DNA of 64,000 nucleotides from Citrobacter amalonaticus Y19 (GTDB lineage Bacteria; Pseudomonadota; Gammaproteobacteria; Enterobacterales; Enterobacteriaceae), in NCBI RefSeq assembly GCF_000981805.1, contig NZ_CP011132.1, positions 4,340,001-4,404,000 on the forward strand. The letters run 5' to 3'. The first letter of the stretch is position 1. The number at the start of each line of letters is the position of its first letter. A program made the translations under genes and the position numbers. Below the pieces are notes generated by a model. That model had not been told where the DNA came from, did no database searches, and saw only the letters and a program-made list of their open reading frames with translations. Positions 17,783 through 26,173 of the stretch are shown one piece after another.

Positions 17783-17885
17783 CTTGACTCCTGTATTTGC
17801 GGTTATTTCTGCTCACTTTCAGAATTGCGAACGCCATATTACTGATAGGGTTTACATCATTCAGCACAGGGAAATCAGAAATCAG

Positions 17886-18335
17886 ATGGATATCATAACG
17901 CAAAACAAATGTAGCTCACTGGGAATGCTCTTCGGCGCCATTGCGTTGATCCTGGGTATTTTCCATTTCTCTTTTGGCCCTTTCTCCTCTACGCCGCCAC
18001 GGCTGGAGAACGTGATTGCAGAGAAGGTTTCTGCCGTCAAAAAGGGCATTGTTGCTGGACTCAGAGGAGAAATACCCTCTGTCGTCGAGGAAACCAACCC
18101 TGTTGATATCGATAAAATACTGGATAACAGCGGGATTGCTCTTGCCGTCCTTGCGCTGGCCTGTGCATTTATCGGCGGCATGCGCAAAGAGAATCGCTGG
18201 GGTATCCGTGGCGCATTACTCTTCGGCACAAGCGCACTCGCGTTTCATGTTCTGATCTTTGGCATCGGATTACTATGCGCCATTATTTTGTTGATCCTGA
18301 TATTTTCCTGGCTCAGCGGCGTTTCACCGGTCTAG
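17886..18335 (+). CDS. yidI: Inner-membrane protein YidI
   Basis: A 149-residue protein with hydrophobic segments near residues 11-30, 84-98 and 115-143, the same length as E. coli YidI. I chose the ATG at 17886 (MDIITQNK) because the upstream extension is not conserved. It is divergent from yidH, with 103 bases between, and lies between the maturase operon and the sulfatase operon. Function unknown. Confidence 0.85.
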   Translation: MDIITQNKCSSLGMLFGAIALILGIFHFSFGPFSSTPPRLENVIAEKVSAVKKGIVAGLRGEIPSVVEETNPVDIDKILDNSGIALAVLALACAFIGGMRKENRWGIRGALLFGTSALAFHVLIFGIGLLCAIILLILIFSWLSGVSPV

Positions 18336-18341
18336 TCTGTT

Positions 18342-18369
18342 TGCCGGATGGCGTTACGCTCATCCGGCA
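18342..18369. repeat. REP palindrome
   Basis: TGCCGGATGGCG (18342-18353) is followed by a TTACGC loop and the complementary CATCCGGCA. It lies between the convergent yidI and yidJ genes and may act as a transcript end. Confidence 0.85.
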
Positions 18370-18375
18370 TATTGC

Positions 18376-19869
18376 TCAGAACTTCTGTTTTTTCTTCTCC
18401 ACTTTTACCCCCTGCGTTGGTAAACCGGTATCGTAGTCGCGTACCACCGGCGAGTAGCCATCTTCAGGACGCGGTCGAAAGGCCCCCATCCAGCGCGGCT
18501 GCGCGTCCTGGCGCCACGGCCGTAAGCTCCACTGATAGGTGCGAAACGGATCGCGGATTTTATCCATGTAGTCCAGCAGCGCATCATGCATCTGGCAGCG
18601 AACGTCGGCAAATTCGTCGGCATCAATCAGGTTATGCAGCTCATCGGGATCGTTACGTCGGTCATACAATTCATCACTGGTAAATAAATTCAGCACCAGT
18701 TTGTACTCATCCGTGACCCAGCAGCGCACCGGGATAAAGCCGCCAAAACTGTCATGCTCGATTTCGTAACGGTTGAACTCCACCATCACGCCCCGTGGAG
18801 ATTCTGCGGTCAGGATGTTTTCACCCGGCAAAATAGCGGGTTTGTCGATGCCCGCCAGCGCCATCATTGTCGGTAACAGATCGATATGACTTACCGGCGT
18901 ATCCACCTGGCGGCGGTCGCCCTGTGGTGAGCGAATAATCAATGGGATGCGCGTAATGTCATCGTACATCGCCGCCCCTTTGCTGATGAGTTTATGCGCC
19001 CCCATCATTTCACCGTGATCGGAGGTATAAATCACCCAGGTGTTCTCCCGCTGTGCCGGCGTTAACGCATTGATCACCCGGCCAATCTGGTCATCGACAA
19101 AGTCATTACAGGCAAAATAGAGCGGGTGGTGATAGCGCCCGTCATCGCCCACCGGAGAAGGCATCGCCTGCGACCACAATCGGTGATGTTCAGGTTTATT
19201 CACCAGCGTATCGCGCGCCTTTGGTCCCAGATCGTAGTAAAAGTCCTGATACTTCTCCAGATACTCCACCGGGCAGGTGAACGGATGATGGGGCTCATCA
19301 TACGAAACCACCATTAAAAACGGCTCGTCGGTTCGCGCAGGCTGGTGGAGGAAATCCACCGCCCGGTTACTGATGCGATGCGCCCAGGTGAAGGTTTCAT
19401 CGATGTTGTTGGCTTGCAAATCTTCCACGCTGTTCAGACCGTTGCGCCACAGGCTGATCTCTTGCTCGCTCAACTCCGCCAGGTAGTTTGCGCCGTCGAA
19501 CCAGTAGTCCGCGTCCCATTCCGGCGGACACTCGCCGGTACCAAAGTAATCATGTCCATCGAGGTGCCATTTACCGATATAGCAGGTGTGGTAGCCCGCA
19601 TCCTTAAAGTAACGCCCCATCGTGGAGATATTTTTCCCCGGCGCGACGTTGTTGGTCCAGGGACCAGACTGATTAGCATATATGCCGGTAAACAGCCCCG
19701 CTCGCGCAGGGGTGCAGACGGGTGAACAGGTATACGCGGCGTTAAAGCGAATGCCCTCGGACGCCAGACTATCAATATTTTTGGTATTCAGTTGCTTACC
19801 GCTGTAACAGCCCACCATGTTGGTCGCCTGTGTATCCGTCATGATGAACAGAAAGTTAGGACGGGTCAT
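18376..19869 (-). CDS. yidJ: Cysteine-type sulfatase YidJ
   Basis: A 497-residue sulfatase of the alkaline-phosphatase superfamily. The modification motif is Cys52-Thr-Pro-Ala-Arg56 in SPVCTPARAGLFTG; Cys52 must become formylglycine. Metal ligands are suggested by MTDTQ (Asp12) near the N-terminus and TSDHGEMMGAHKL around residue 282. No clear signal peptide is present, so it is probably cytoplasmic and acts on an imported sulfate ester. The gene is coupled to yidK by an ATGA overlap, so YidK likely brings in the substrate. The substrate is unknown. Confidence 0.93.
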   Translation of the reverse strand: MTRPNFLFIMTDTQATNMVGCYSGKQLNTKNIDSLASEGIRFNAAYTCSPVCTPARAGLFTGIYANQSGPWTNNVAPGKNISTMGRYFKDAGYHTCYIGKWHLDGHDYFGTGECPPEWDADYWFDGANYLAELSEQEISLWRNGLNSVEDLQANNIDETFTWAHRISNRAVDFLHQPARTDEPFLMVVSYDEPHHPFTCPVEYLEKYQDFYYDLGPKARDTLVNKPEHHRLWSQAMPSPVGDDGRYHHPLYFACNDFVDDQIGRVINALTPAQRENTWVIYTSDHGEMMGAHKLISKGAAMYDDITRIPLIIRSPQGDRRQVDTPVSHIDLLPTMMALAGIDKPAILPGENILTAESPRGVMVEFNRYEIEHDSFGGFIPVRCWVTDEYKLVLNLFTSDELYDRRNDPDELHNLIDADEFADVRCQMHDALLDYMDKIRDPFRTYQWSLRPWRQDAQPRWMGAFRPRPEDGYSPVVRDYDTGLPTQGVKVEKKKQKF

Positions 19870-21581
19870 GTTTTATCCTTAGCGTCGCAGACACTGTGCG
19901 CAGTGACGAAACGGCGTGTTTGCCAACTGCTGTAAATCAAATAAACCACCACGGCCGCCGCGATGGCGTAGCTGATAATCGTCAGCCACTGAGAGTGATA
20001 TCCCCCAAACTGCGCCAGTCCGGAATAGACGCCAATCATCGCAAACAGGACGCCAACAGAGGCGATCTTGACGTTTTTCCACGGTTCCATATCAACAGCG
20101 AACGCATCGTGAAATTTAAACGGCGTAGCGCGCGGTTTGATGGCACCAATAATCAGCATTACCACGACGTTGATGCAGAACGTACAGGCCAGTACGTAGA
20201 GGAAATGAAAATCGAATTTCACCAGGTAGTTGATGGTGATGTAGCTGACAATCCCAAGCCCCATTGCCACCTTCGCCGCCAGTGCCGGGATGCGTGGGAA
20301 GAAGAATCCCATGATGACGATGGTCACCAGAGGGACGTTGTAGATACCGTTGAGTTGCTTCATCCAGCTGTAGAGCCCCTGCGGCGCGTAGGCTATCCAC
20401 GGCGCAACCAGCACCGAAACCACCGCCACGATGAAACCAAAACGCCGACCAATGGTAACCAGTTGATCGGGGCTAGCCTGTTCATTGATCAGTCGGCGAT
20501 AGATACCCAGACTAAACAGCGTTGAGGCGCTGTTCAGAAAACCACAAAAGGCGCTGATAATGGCCCCGAAAAGCACCGCGCTGAAAAAGCCAATCAGCGG
20601 TAGCGGCATCACTTTGTTCACCAGCGCCGGATAAGCCATATCTGCTTTTGGCAAATCCTGGAACAGATGGAACGCAATAACACCTGGCAGCACCAGAATC
20701 AGCGGGTCCAGCATCTTCAGTACCGCTGTCAGCAGCGCCCCTTTTTGCCCTTCCGACAGGCTTTTAGACGCCAGCGTACGCTGCACAATCCCCTGATTAG
20801 TACACCAGTAGAAGGTGTTCACCAGGATAAGCCCGGTGAGCGCTGCGCCAATGGGTACGGGATCATTGCTGCCACCAATGGAGTTCAACATTTGATTGTG
20901 ATCCTGAGTCAGGCGCGTGATGCCTTCGCTCAGACTGCCATTGCCCATCGCCATCAGACCAAACAGCGGCACCATCAGACCGCCAATCACCAGACCAATA
21001 CCGTTGATCACATCGGCAATAGCAATCGCGCGCATGCCACCCACAACGGCGTACAGAATGCCGCAGAACCCCAGCACCACCGCCATCAGCCAAATCGCCA
21101 TATGCTGGGAGAGTCCAAACGTTTCAGTGACATGAAACATGCTGTTAAAGGCCAGTGCACCGGAGTAGAGAATGATCGGTAAGAAGCAGATCCCCGTGGC
21201 AATCAAAAAGCAGCAGTCGATGATAATGCGGGTCGTTTTGTCATAGCGTTCTTCAATAAAATCAGGAATGGTCGCGATACCGCGTTGCAGATAACGCGGC
21301 AGAAAGATCAGCGCCAGAAAAATCAGCGGGATCGCCGAGATAACCTCCCACGCCATTACGGACATCCCGCTGCGATAGGCCTGCCCCGTCAACCCCACCA
21401 GTTGTTCCGTCGAAAGATTGGTTAGCATTAACGATGCTGCAATCACTGGCGCTTTTAATGAACGTCCCGCCAGAAAATAACCCTGTTGCGAACCGGTATC
21501 CGCTTTACGTAACTTCCACCAGGTGATTATCGCCACCAGTAGCGTAAAACCCACAAAGCTCAAAATCTGTAGCGTATTCAT
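19866..21581 (-). CDS. yidK: Sodium:solute symporter YidK
   Basis: A 571-residue member of the solute:sodium symporter family with about fourteen membrane helices, the same length as E. coli YidK. I chose the ATG at 21581 (MNTLQILSF). Characteristic pieces are EQLVGLTGQAYRSGMSVMAWEV near residue 60 (sodium site region) and NSASTLFSLGIYRR near residue 357. It overlaps yidJ by ATGA and probably imports a sulfated sugar or related compound for YidJ. Divergent from the regulator gene yidL. Confidence 0.92.
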   Translation of the reverse strand: MNTLQILSFVGFTLLVAIITWWKLRKADTGSQQGYFLAGRSLKAPVIAASLMLTNLSTEQLVGLTGQAYRSGMSVMAWEVISAIPLIFLALIFLPRYLQRGIATIPDFIEERYDKTTRIIIDCCFLIATGICFLPIILYSGALAFNSMFHVTETFGLSQHMAIWLMAVVLGFCGILYAVVGGMRAIAIADVINGIGLVIGGLMVPLFGLMAMGNGSLSEGITRLTQDHNQMLNSIGGSNDPVPIGAALTGLILVNTFYWCTNQGIVQRTLASKSLSEGQKGALLTAVLKMLDPLILVLPGVIAFHLFQDLPKADMAYPALVNKVMPLPLIGFFSAVLFGAIISAFCGFLNSASTLFSLGIYRRLINEQASPDQLVTIGRRFGFIVAVVSVLVAPWIAYAPQGLYSWMKQLNGIYNVPLVTIVIMGFFFPRIPALAAKVAMGLGIVSYITINYLVKFDFHFLYVLACTFCINVVVMLIIGAIKPRATPFKFHDAFAVDMEPWKNVKIASVGVLFAMIGVYSGLAQFGGYHSQWLTIISYAIAAAVVVYLIYSSWQTRRFVTAHSVCDAKDKT

Positions 21582-21749
21582 CTCGTAGCCCTTATTTTTC
21601 TTTATGTCCTGGCAGCTGTAGAGTTGACATGAGGTATTGCGCACCAGGTCAGGCAGTCAGATTTAATAAAAATTGATACGTCATATCCCTGAGCCATTAA
21701 CTTCTGTTATGTTCAGGTTGTGGGCATAATTCTCCGGCTGGAAATTAAA

Positions 21750-22613
21750 ATGAATGGAAATTTGCAAAGTTCGCATGTAAAAAACGAAACTCCGTACAAT
21801 ATTCCGCTACTAATTCACGAAAATGTGATCTCCAGCGGAATTTCACTGATCTCGTTATGGCACACCTACGCCGACGAACAGTACCGGGTTATTTGGCCAC
21901 GGGACAAGAAAAAGCCGCTGATCGCCAATTCATGGGTCGCCGTCTATACGGTACAAGGCTGCGGGAAGATTTTACTCAAGGATGGCGAGCAAATTACCTT
22001 AACGGGAAACTGTATTATCTTTTTAAAACCGATGGATATTCAGTCTTATCATTGTGAAGGATTAGTCTGGGAACAGTACTGGATGGAGTTTACCCCAACC
22101 AGCGTCATGGATATTCCCATTCGACAACAACGTGTGATTTATAATGGTGAGATTTATAATCATGAACTGGAAGACGTTTCCCAATTAATAACATCGTCGG
22201 ATACCATGAAAAATAATCTTGCCGTTGCCTTTCTTACTAAGATTATTTATCAATGGATTTGTCTTATTTACGCGGAGGGTAAAAAAGACCCGCAGCGAAT
22301 GCAAATTGAAAAACTGATCGCCATGCTTCATACCAGTCTACAACGGCGCTGGAGCGTTGCGGATATGGCCGCGACACTTCCCTGTAGCGAAGCCTGGTTA
22401 CGTCGTCTGTTTCTACGCTATACCGGTAAGACGCCAAAAGAGTATGTGCTGGATGCCCGACTGGAACTGGCATTATCGTTACTGAAACAGGATGGCAATA
22501 CGGTAGGTCAGGTGGCAGACAGACTAAACTTCTTTGACTCATTTCATTTCAGCAAAGCGTTTAAACAGAAGTTTGGCTATGCGCCTTCTGCGGTGTTGAA
22601 ACATACGACGTAA
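21750..22613 (+). CDS. yidL: AraC-family regulator YidL
   Basis: A 287-residue AraC/XylS regulator matching E. coli YidL. An N-terminal cupin-like sensing half (WVAVYTVQGCGKILLKDGEQ near residue 60) is followed by two helix-turn-helix motifs in the C-terminal 95 residues (WSVADMAATLPCSEAWLRRL and VGQVADRLNFFDSFHFSKAF). I chose the ATG at 21750 (MNGNLQSS). It is divergent from yidKJ and is the obvious candidate for its activator, responding to the transported compound. Confidence 0.92.
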   Translation: MNGNLQSSHVKNETPYNIPLLIHENVISSGISLISLWHTYADEQYRVIWPRDKKKPLIANSWVAVYTVQGCGKILLKDGEQITLTGNCIIFLKPMDIQSYHCEGLVWEQYWMEFTPTSVMDIPIRQQRVIYNGEIYNHELEDVSQLITSSDTMKNNLAVAFLTKIIYQWICLIYAEGKKDPQRMQIEKLIAMLHTSLQRRWSVADMAATLPCSEAWLRRLFLRYTGKTPKEYVLDARLELALSLLKQDGNTVGQVADRLNFFDSFHFSKAFKQKFGYAPSAVLKHTT

Positions 22614-22643
22614 AATGCCAGATGGAGAAGCACCATCTGGCAT
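22613..22643 (-). terminator. Terminator between yidL and yidE
   Basis: TGCCAGATGG (22617-22626) pairs with CCATCTGGCA (22634-22643). On the minus strand the stem is followed by TTTTA, so it fits the yidE transcript best. Confidence 0.8.
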
Positions 22644-22651
22644 TGCAAGGG

Positions 22652-24313
22652 TTAGCCAAGTCCCCAGAAAATCACCGCCAGCAGTTGCGGGGTGATAATG
22701 CGCAGGAACATCACCAACGGATACACCGTCGCATACGACAGCGCCGCCGCGCCGCTGGTGGCATGCAGGTTATTCGCGAAGGCCAACGCCGGTGGATCGG
22801 TCATCGAACCAGCCAACATCCCACACAGCGTGAGGTAGTTCATTTTGGCAAAAATACGCGCCAGTAAACCGACGGAGATAAGCGGTATAGCCGTAATAAA
22901 AATACCGTAACCCACCCAGCTCAGACCATCACCCTTGGTCAGCGTATCGATAAAGTCACCACCCGATTTCAGTCCCACCACCGCAAGGAACAGCACAATC
23001 CCCAGTTCACGTAACGCCAGGTTCGCGCTCGGCGGCATAAACCAGTACAGTTTACCAATGCTGCCAATACGCCCCAGAATCAATGCCATAATCAGCGGCC
23101 CGCCCGCCAGACCCAGCTTTAACGCCACCGGGAAGCCAGGAACAAAGAGCGGAATTGAGCCAAGCAGCACACCCAGACCGATACCGATGAACACCGGCAG
23201 CATCTGCACCTGCTGCAGTTTTTGCTGGGCGTTACCCACAACATTGGCAACCGCATCAATCGAGGCCGGTCGTCCCACCAGATTGAGGATGTCGCCAAAT
23301 TGCAGACTGGCATCGCTACTGGCTACCAGTTCAACGCCCGCACGGTTCAGTCGAGAAATCACCACGTCGTAACGCTCTTTAAAGTGCAAATCGCGGATAC
23401 GTTTGCCGAGCACTTTTTCGTTGGTGACCACGACGCGTTCGACGCGCAAATCGGTTCCCCGGGTCGACAGTGAGGTATCCACCTCCTGACCAATCACCAG
23501 TTGCGCGTTGTGCAGATCGCCCGGTTGCCCCACCAGGTGCAAAAGGTCGCCCATCTGGATCACGGTTCCCGGCGACGGCACCATCAGCGTCTCCTCACGC
23601 TTGAGTCGTGAACAGATAATTTTATCGCTGTTGAGGATGGGGACATCCTGAATCGCCATATTGTTCAGGTTTGGGTTCTCAACGCGGATATTGATGGTTT
23701 GAATCAACGAATGTCCGTTAGTGAGCGTCGATTCATGCTGCTGCGCTTCCGCTTCCACATTGACGCGGAATATCATTCGCATCAGCCACATGGTCAGCAA
23801 AATACCGCAAATCCCAAACGGATACGCCATCGCGTAGCTCATCCCCATCTGGTCAACCAGTTCCATTGGCGTACCCAGATCGCGCAGGATTTGTTGTCCG
23901 GCACCCAGTGCCGGGGTATTGGTGACCGCACCGGAGAATATCCCCAGCACCACCGGTAGCGGAATGGCAAAAACTTTATGCAGAATGGCGGTGACCAACC
24001 CACCCATGATGACGATCAGAATCGCAAACAGATTGAGGCGCAGACCAGAAACCCGCAGCGAAGCGAAGAACCCCGGCCCCACCTGAATCCCAATGGTGTA
24101 GACAAAAAGTATCAGGCCAAATTCCTGGATGAAGTGCAGCATATCGCCGCTCAGCGTCACCCCAGCCTGATCAACGAAGTGGCCGACGATGATTCCGCCG
24201 AACAACACGCCGCCGATGCCAAAGCCGACACCCCGCACCTTGATATTGCCGATCCATAATCCGACAACCGCCACCAACGCCAGAACGCTGACCGTCAATG
24301 CTATATCACTCAT
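22652..24313 (-). CDS. yidE: YidE, putative transporter with TrkA_C domains
   Basis: A 553-residue protein, the same length as E. coli YidE, of the aspartate:alanine exchanger (AAE) family. Five or so helices are followed by two cytoplasmic RCK_C/TrkA_C domains (roughly residues 200-290 and 290-370) and a second membrane half. Duplicated motifs GAVTNTPALGAGQQ near residue 139 and GSMTDPPALAFANN near residue 503 mark the two halves. Substrate unknown. I chose ATG 24313 (MSDIALTV). A monocistronic gene, with its terminator shared with yidL. Confidence 0.93.
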   Translation of the reverse strand: MSDIALTVSVLALVAVVGLWIGNIKVRGVGFGIGGVLFGGIIVGHFVDQAGVTLSGDMLHFIQEFGLILFVYTIGIQVGPGFFASLRVSGLRLNLFAILIVIMGGLVTAILHKVFAIPLPVVLGIFSGAVTNTPALGAGQQILRDLGTPMELVDQMGMSYAMAYPFGICGILLTMWLMRMIFRVNVEAEAQQHESTLTNGHSLIQTINIRVENPNLNNMAIQDVPILNSDKIICSRLKREETLMVPSPGTVIQMGDLLHLVGQPGDLHNAQLVIGQEVDTSLSTRGTDLRVERVVVTNEKVLGKRIRDLHFKERYDVVISRLNRAGVELVASSDASLQFGDILNLVGRPASIDAVANVVGNAQQKLQQVQMLPVFIGIGLGVLLGSIPLFVPGFPVALKLGLAGGPLIMALILGRIGSIGKLYWFMPPSANLALRELGIVLFLAVVGLKSGGDFIDTLTKGDGLSWVGYGIFITAIPLISVGLLARIFAKMNYLTLCGMLAGSMTDPPALAFANNLHATSGAAALSYATVYPLVMFLRIITPQLLAVIFWGLG

Positions 24314-24577
24314 TTTTTTGTTCCCTGTGAATAACATTTCTATTTAAGTGGATTATGACTGAACCGTTCAGGCATATATGCAGGGTGGCGCACATTCTGA
24401 TGCTGAAACGACGCTAACACGCCCTTATGATGGGCGTTTCCTCCCCTTTTTCTTCATCACAACCTGAAGTTGCTGAATGCTTTCTTCAGGTAATGACTTC
24501 ATTCCCCCGGAGCCGGTGTTATCTTCGCGCACAAAAAAGCCCCGTCATTTCTGGCGGGGCAAAGGCAAGGAGCTAAA
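24314..24577. other. yidE-ibpB intergenic region
   Basis: A 264-base gap that should hold the yidE promoter (minus strand, near 24340-24400) and the ibpB terminator (24533-24560). I see no further coding frame. Confidence 0.6.
24533..24560 (-). terminator. ibpAB terminator
   Basis: GCCCCG and CGGGGC arms surround a ten-base loop region; on the minus strand the hairpin is followed by TTTTTTG. It ends the ibpAB transcript. Confidence 0.87.
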
Positions 24578-25006
24578 TTAGCTATTTAATGCGGGACGTT
24601 CGCTGATTGCGATACGTTGCGGAGCAACGGTTTCCGGGACATTGCGGGTTAAATCGATATGCAACAACCCGTTGATAAACGTCGCGCCGGAAACCTCCAT
24701 GTTTTCAGCCAGGGTAAAGCTCAGGCTGAACGACTGGGTGACCAGCCCCTGATGCAACCATTTGATCTCTTTTTCAGGCTGCTGCGGCGCGCCCTTGATG
24801 GTCAGGCGGGTGCCTTCCAGTTGAATATCCAGGTCTTCCTGACGGAAACCCGCCAACGCAAGCGTAATGCGATAGTGGTTATCGTCACTTTTTTCAATGT
24901 TATAGGGTGGGAAGCTCTGGCTTTCACCGGCGTTTTGTAACGCGTTGGCCAGTTTGTCAAAACCGATCCATTGACGCAGCAGTGGGGATAAATCGTAGTT
25001 ACGCAT
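24578..25006 (-). CDS. ibpB: Small heat-shock protein IbpB
   Basis: A 142-residue alpha-crystallin-type holdase that coats denatured proteins and passes them to DnaK and ClpB. The alpha-crystallin domain covers about residues 35-125 and ends with GLLHIDL; a C-terminal IAI motif (in QRIAISE) is the usual oligomer contact. I chose ATG 25006 (MRNYDLSP), two codons inside the longest frame, with AAGGAG before it. It is the second gene of ibpAB, 110 bases after ibpA. A CUUC-UUA-GAAG hairpin next to its Shine-Dalgarno may make its own translation temperature-sensitive. Confidence 0.96.
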   Translation of the reverse strand: MRNYDLSPLLRQWIGFDKLANALQNAGESQSFPPYNIEKSDDNHYRITLALAGFRQEDLDIQLEGTRLTIKGAPQQPEKEIKWLHQGLVTQSFSLSFTLAENMEVSGATFINGLLHIDLTRNVPETVAPQRIAISERPALNS

Positions 25007-25091
25007 AATCATAATCTCCTTCTAAGAAGCGAGTGATATCTGCAAATCCGTAGATTCGCATAGGCTCCCTGTCGGCAAGCCTGGGATAACA

Positions 25092-25108
25092 GGCCGCGCA
25101 GCGCGGCC
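25092..25108. repeat. GC-rich palindrome in ibpA-ibpB spacer
   Basis: GGCCGCGC-A-GCGCGGCC is a 17-base near-perfect palindrome with a one-base centre. On RNA it could form only a tight hairpin; it may stabilise the upstream ibpA mRNA part or slow read-through into ibpB. Confidence 0.6.
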
Positions 25109-25116
25109 CGACAGAA

Positions 25117-25530
25117 TTAATTGATTTCGATACGGCGCGGTTTGTTCGCTTCCGGAATCACGCGCTCGAGATCGATGTACAGCAGACCATTGACCAGATT
25201 CGCGCCACGAACATGGATGTTCTCAGCTAACTGGAACTTACGCTCAAAGTTGCGTTCCGCGATACCCTGGTAAAGGTAAGTCCGTTCTTTTTGCTCGTCC
25301 GCATGCGCGCCTTTCACCACCAGCAGGTTGTCCTGTGCGGTAATTTCCAGCTCGCTTTCTGCGAAACCGGCAACGGCAATGGCAATGCGGTAATGATCTT
25401 CGTCTACCAGCTCAACGTTATACGGAGGGTAGCCGCCATTACTCTGGCTCTGGTTGTTTTCCAGCAGGTTAAACAGGCGGTCGAAACCAATAGCAGAACG
25501 GTACAGCGGGGATAAATCAAAGTTACGCAT
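25117..25530 (-). CDS. ibpA: Small heat-shock protein IbpA
   Basis: A 137-residue small heat-shock holdase, partner of IbpB on aggregates and membranes. The alpha-crystallin domain spans about residues 38-125 (ending GLLYIDLER), and the C-terminal RRIEIN holds the I-x-I motif. I chose ATG 25530 (MRNFDLSP) because GGAGC precedes it properly. It is the first gene of the operon, with a sigma-32 promoter and thermometer upstream. Confidence 0.97.
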   Translation of the reverse strand: MRNFDLSPLYRSAIGFDRLFNLLENNQSQSNGGYPPYNVELVDEDHYRIAIAVAGFAESELEITAQDNLLVVKGAHADEQKERTYLYQGIAERNFERKFQLAENIHVRGANLVNGLLYIDLERVIPEANKPRRIEIN

Positions 25531-25600
25531 AATCAATAGCTCCTGAAATCAGCGAGAATGTCATTGACCTTCCATCATGGACAGGCCGGGTAGTCAGAAC
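25528..25600 (-). promoter_or_regulatory. ROSE-type RNA thermometer in ibpA leader
   Basis: In the mRNA, UCGCU (25551-25555 complement) fits the ROSE anti-Shine-Dalgarno motif U(U/C)GCU. Six bases later comes AGGAGC (25539-25544 complement), the ribosome site it can pair with, leaving the bulged G typical of ROSE elements. The structure would mask translation until heat melts it. Seen in sequence; the fold itself was not computed. Confidence 0.8.
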
Positions 25601-25636
25601 ACCCATCAGGCGTGCTCTTCATTTGTCTACACCCTC

Positions 25637-25665
25637 AAAATGGGTCTGATTACAAACTTTTCAAG
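25637..25665 (-). promoter_or_regulatory. Sigma-32 heat-shock promoter of ibpAB
   Basis: On the minus strand, -35 CTTGAA (25660-25665) and -10 CCCATTTT (25637-25644) with a 15-base spacer closely match the RpoH consensus. Confidence 0.87.
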
Positions 25666-25840
25666 CATACCTGGCTGACTTTTTTTTGCAGTTTGCTGTC
25701 TATTGCATAGACTGGGTGGGAAAGCACTAAACGTTAAAGTGCGATAGCCGCCACAGTGCGACGTGATGAGGATGTTATTTCTGGCAAGGGACCGCTATAA
25801 CTCATCATGCAAACACCGATGATCAACAGATGAATAAATC

Positions 25841-26173
25841 ATGATAAGAAATGTGCTGTTAACGCTGATGATGTGCAGTGGGATGGTTTTACTGAGTGGT
25901 TGCTCCAGCGTAATGTCACATACCGGTGGTAAAGAGGGAACTTATCCTGGCACCCGCGCCAGCGCCGCTATGATAGGTGACGACGAGACAAATTGGGGTA
26001 CCAAATCGCTGGCCATACTGGATATGCCCTTTACTGCGGTAATGGACACCGTCCTGTTGCCGTGGGATCTATTCCGCAAAGACAATTCGGTCAGATCGCG
26101 TGTCGAAAGAAGTGAGGAGAGAACGCAGATAACCAACTCCGTGATCCCTCCGGCGAAAATGCCCGCTCCCTGA
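25841..26173 (+). CDS. yidQ: YidQ lipoprotein (DUF1375)
   Basis: A 110-residue lipoprotein. A signal peptide ends in the lipobox LLSGC, with Cys21 the lipidated residue and Ser-Ser after it, so outer-membrane sorting is likely. The body has YPGTRASAAMIG and DMPFTAVMDTVLLPWDL, typical of the DUF1375/YceK-like family. Function unknown. Its stop codon abuts the yidR stop on the other strand with no gap. Confidence 0.9.
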   Translation: MIRNVLLTLMMCSGMVLLSGCSSVMSHTGGKEGTYPGTRASAAMIGDDETNWGTKSLAILDMPFTAVMDTVLLPWDLFRKDNSVRSRVERSEERTQITNSVIPPAKMPAP

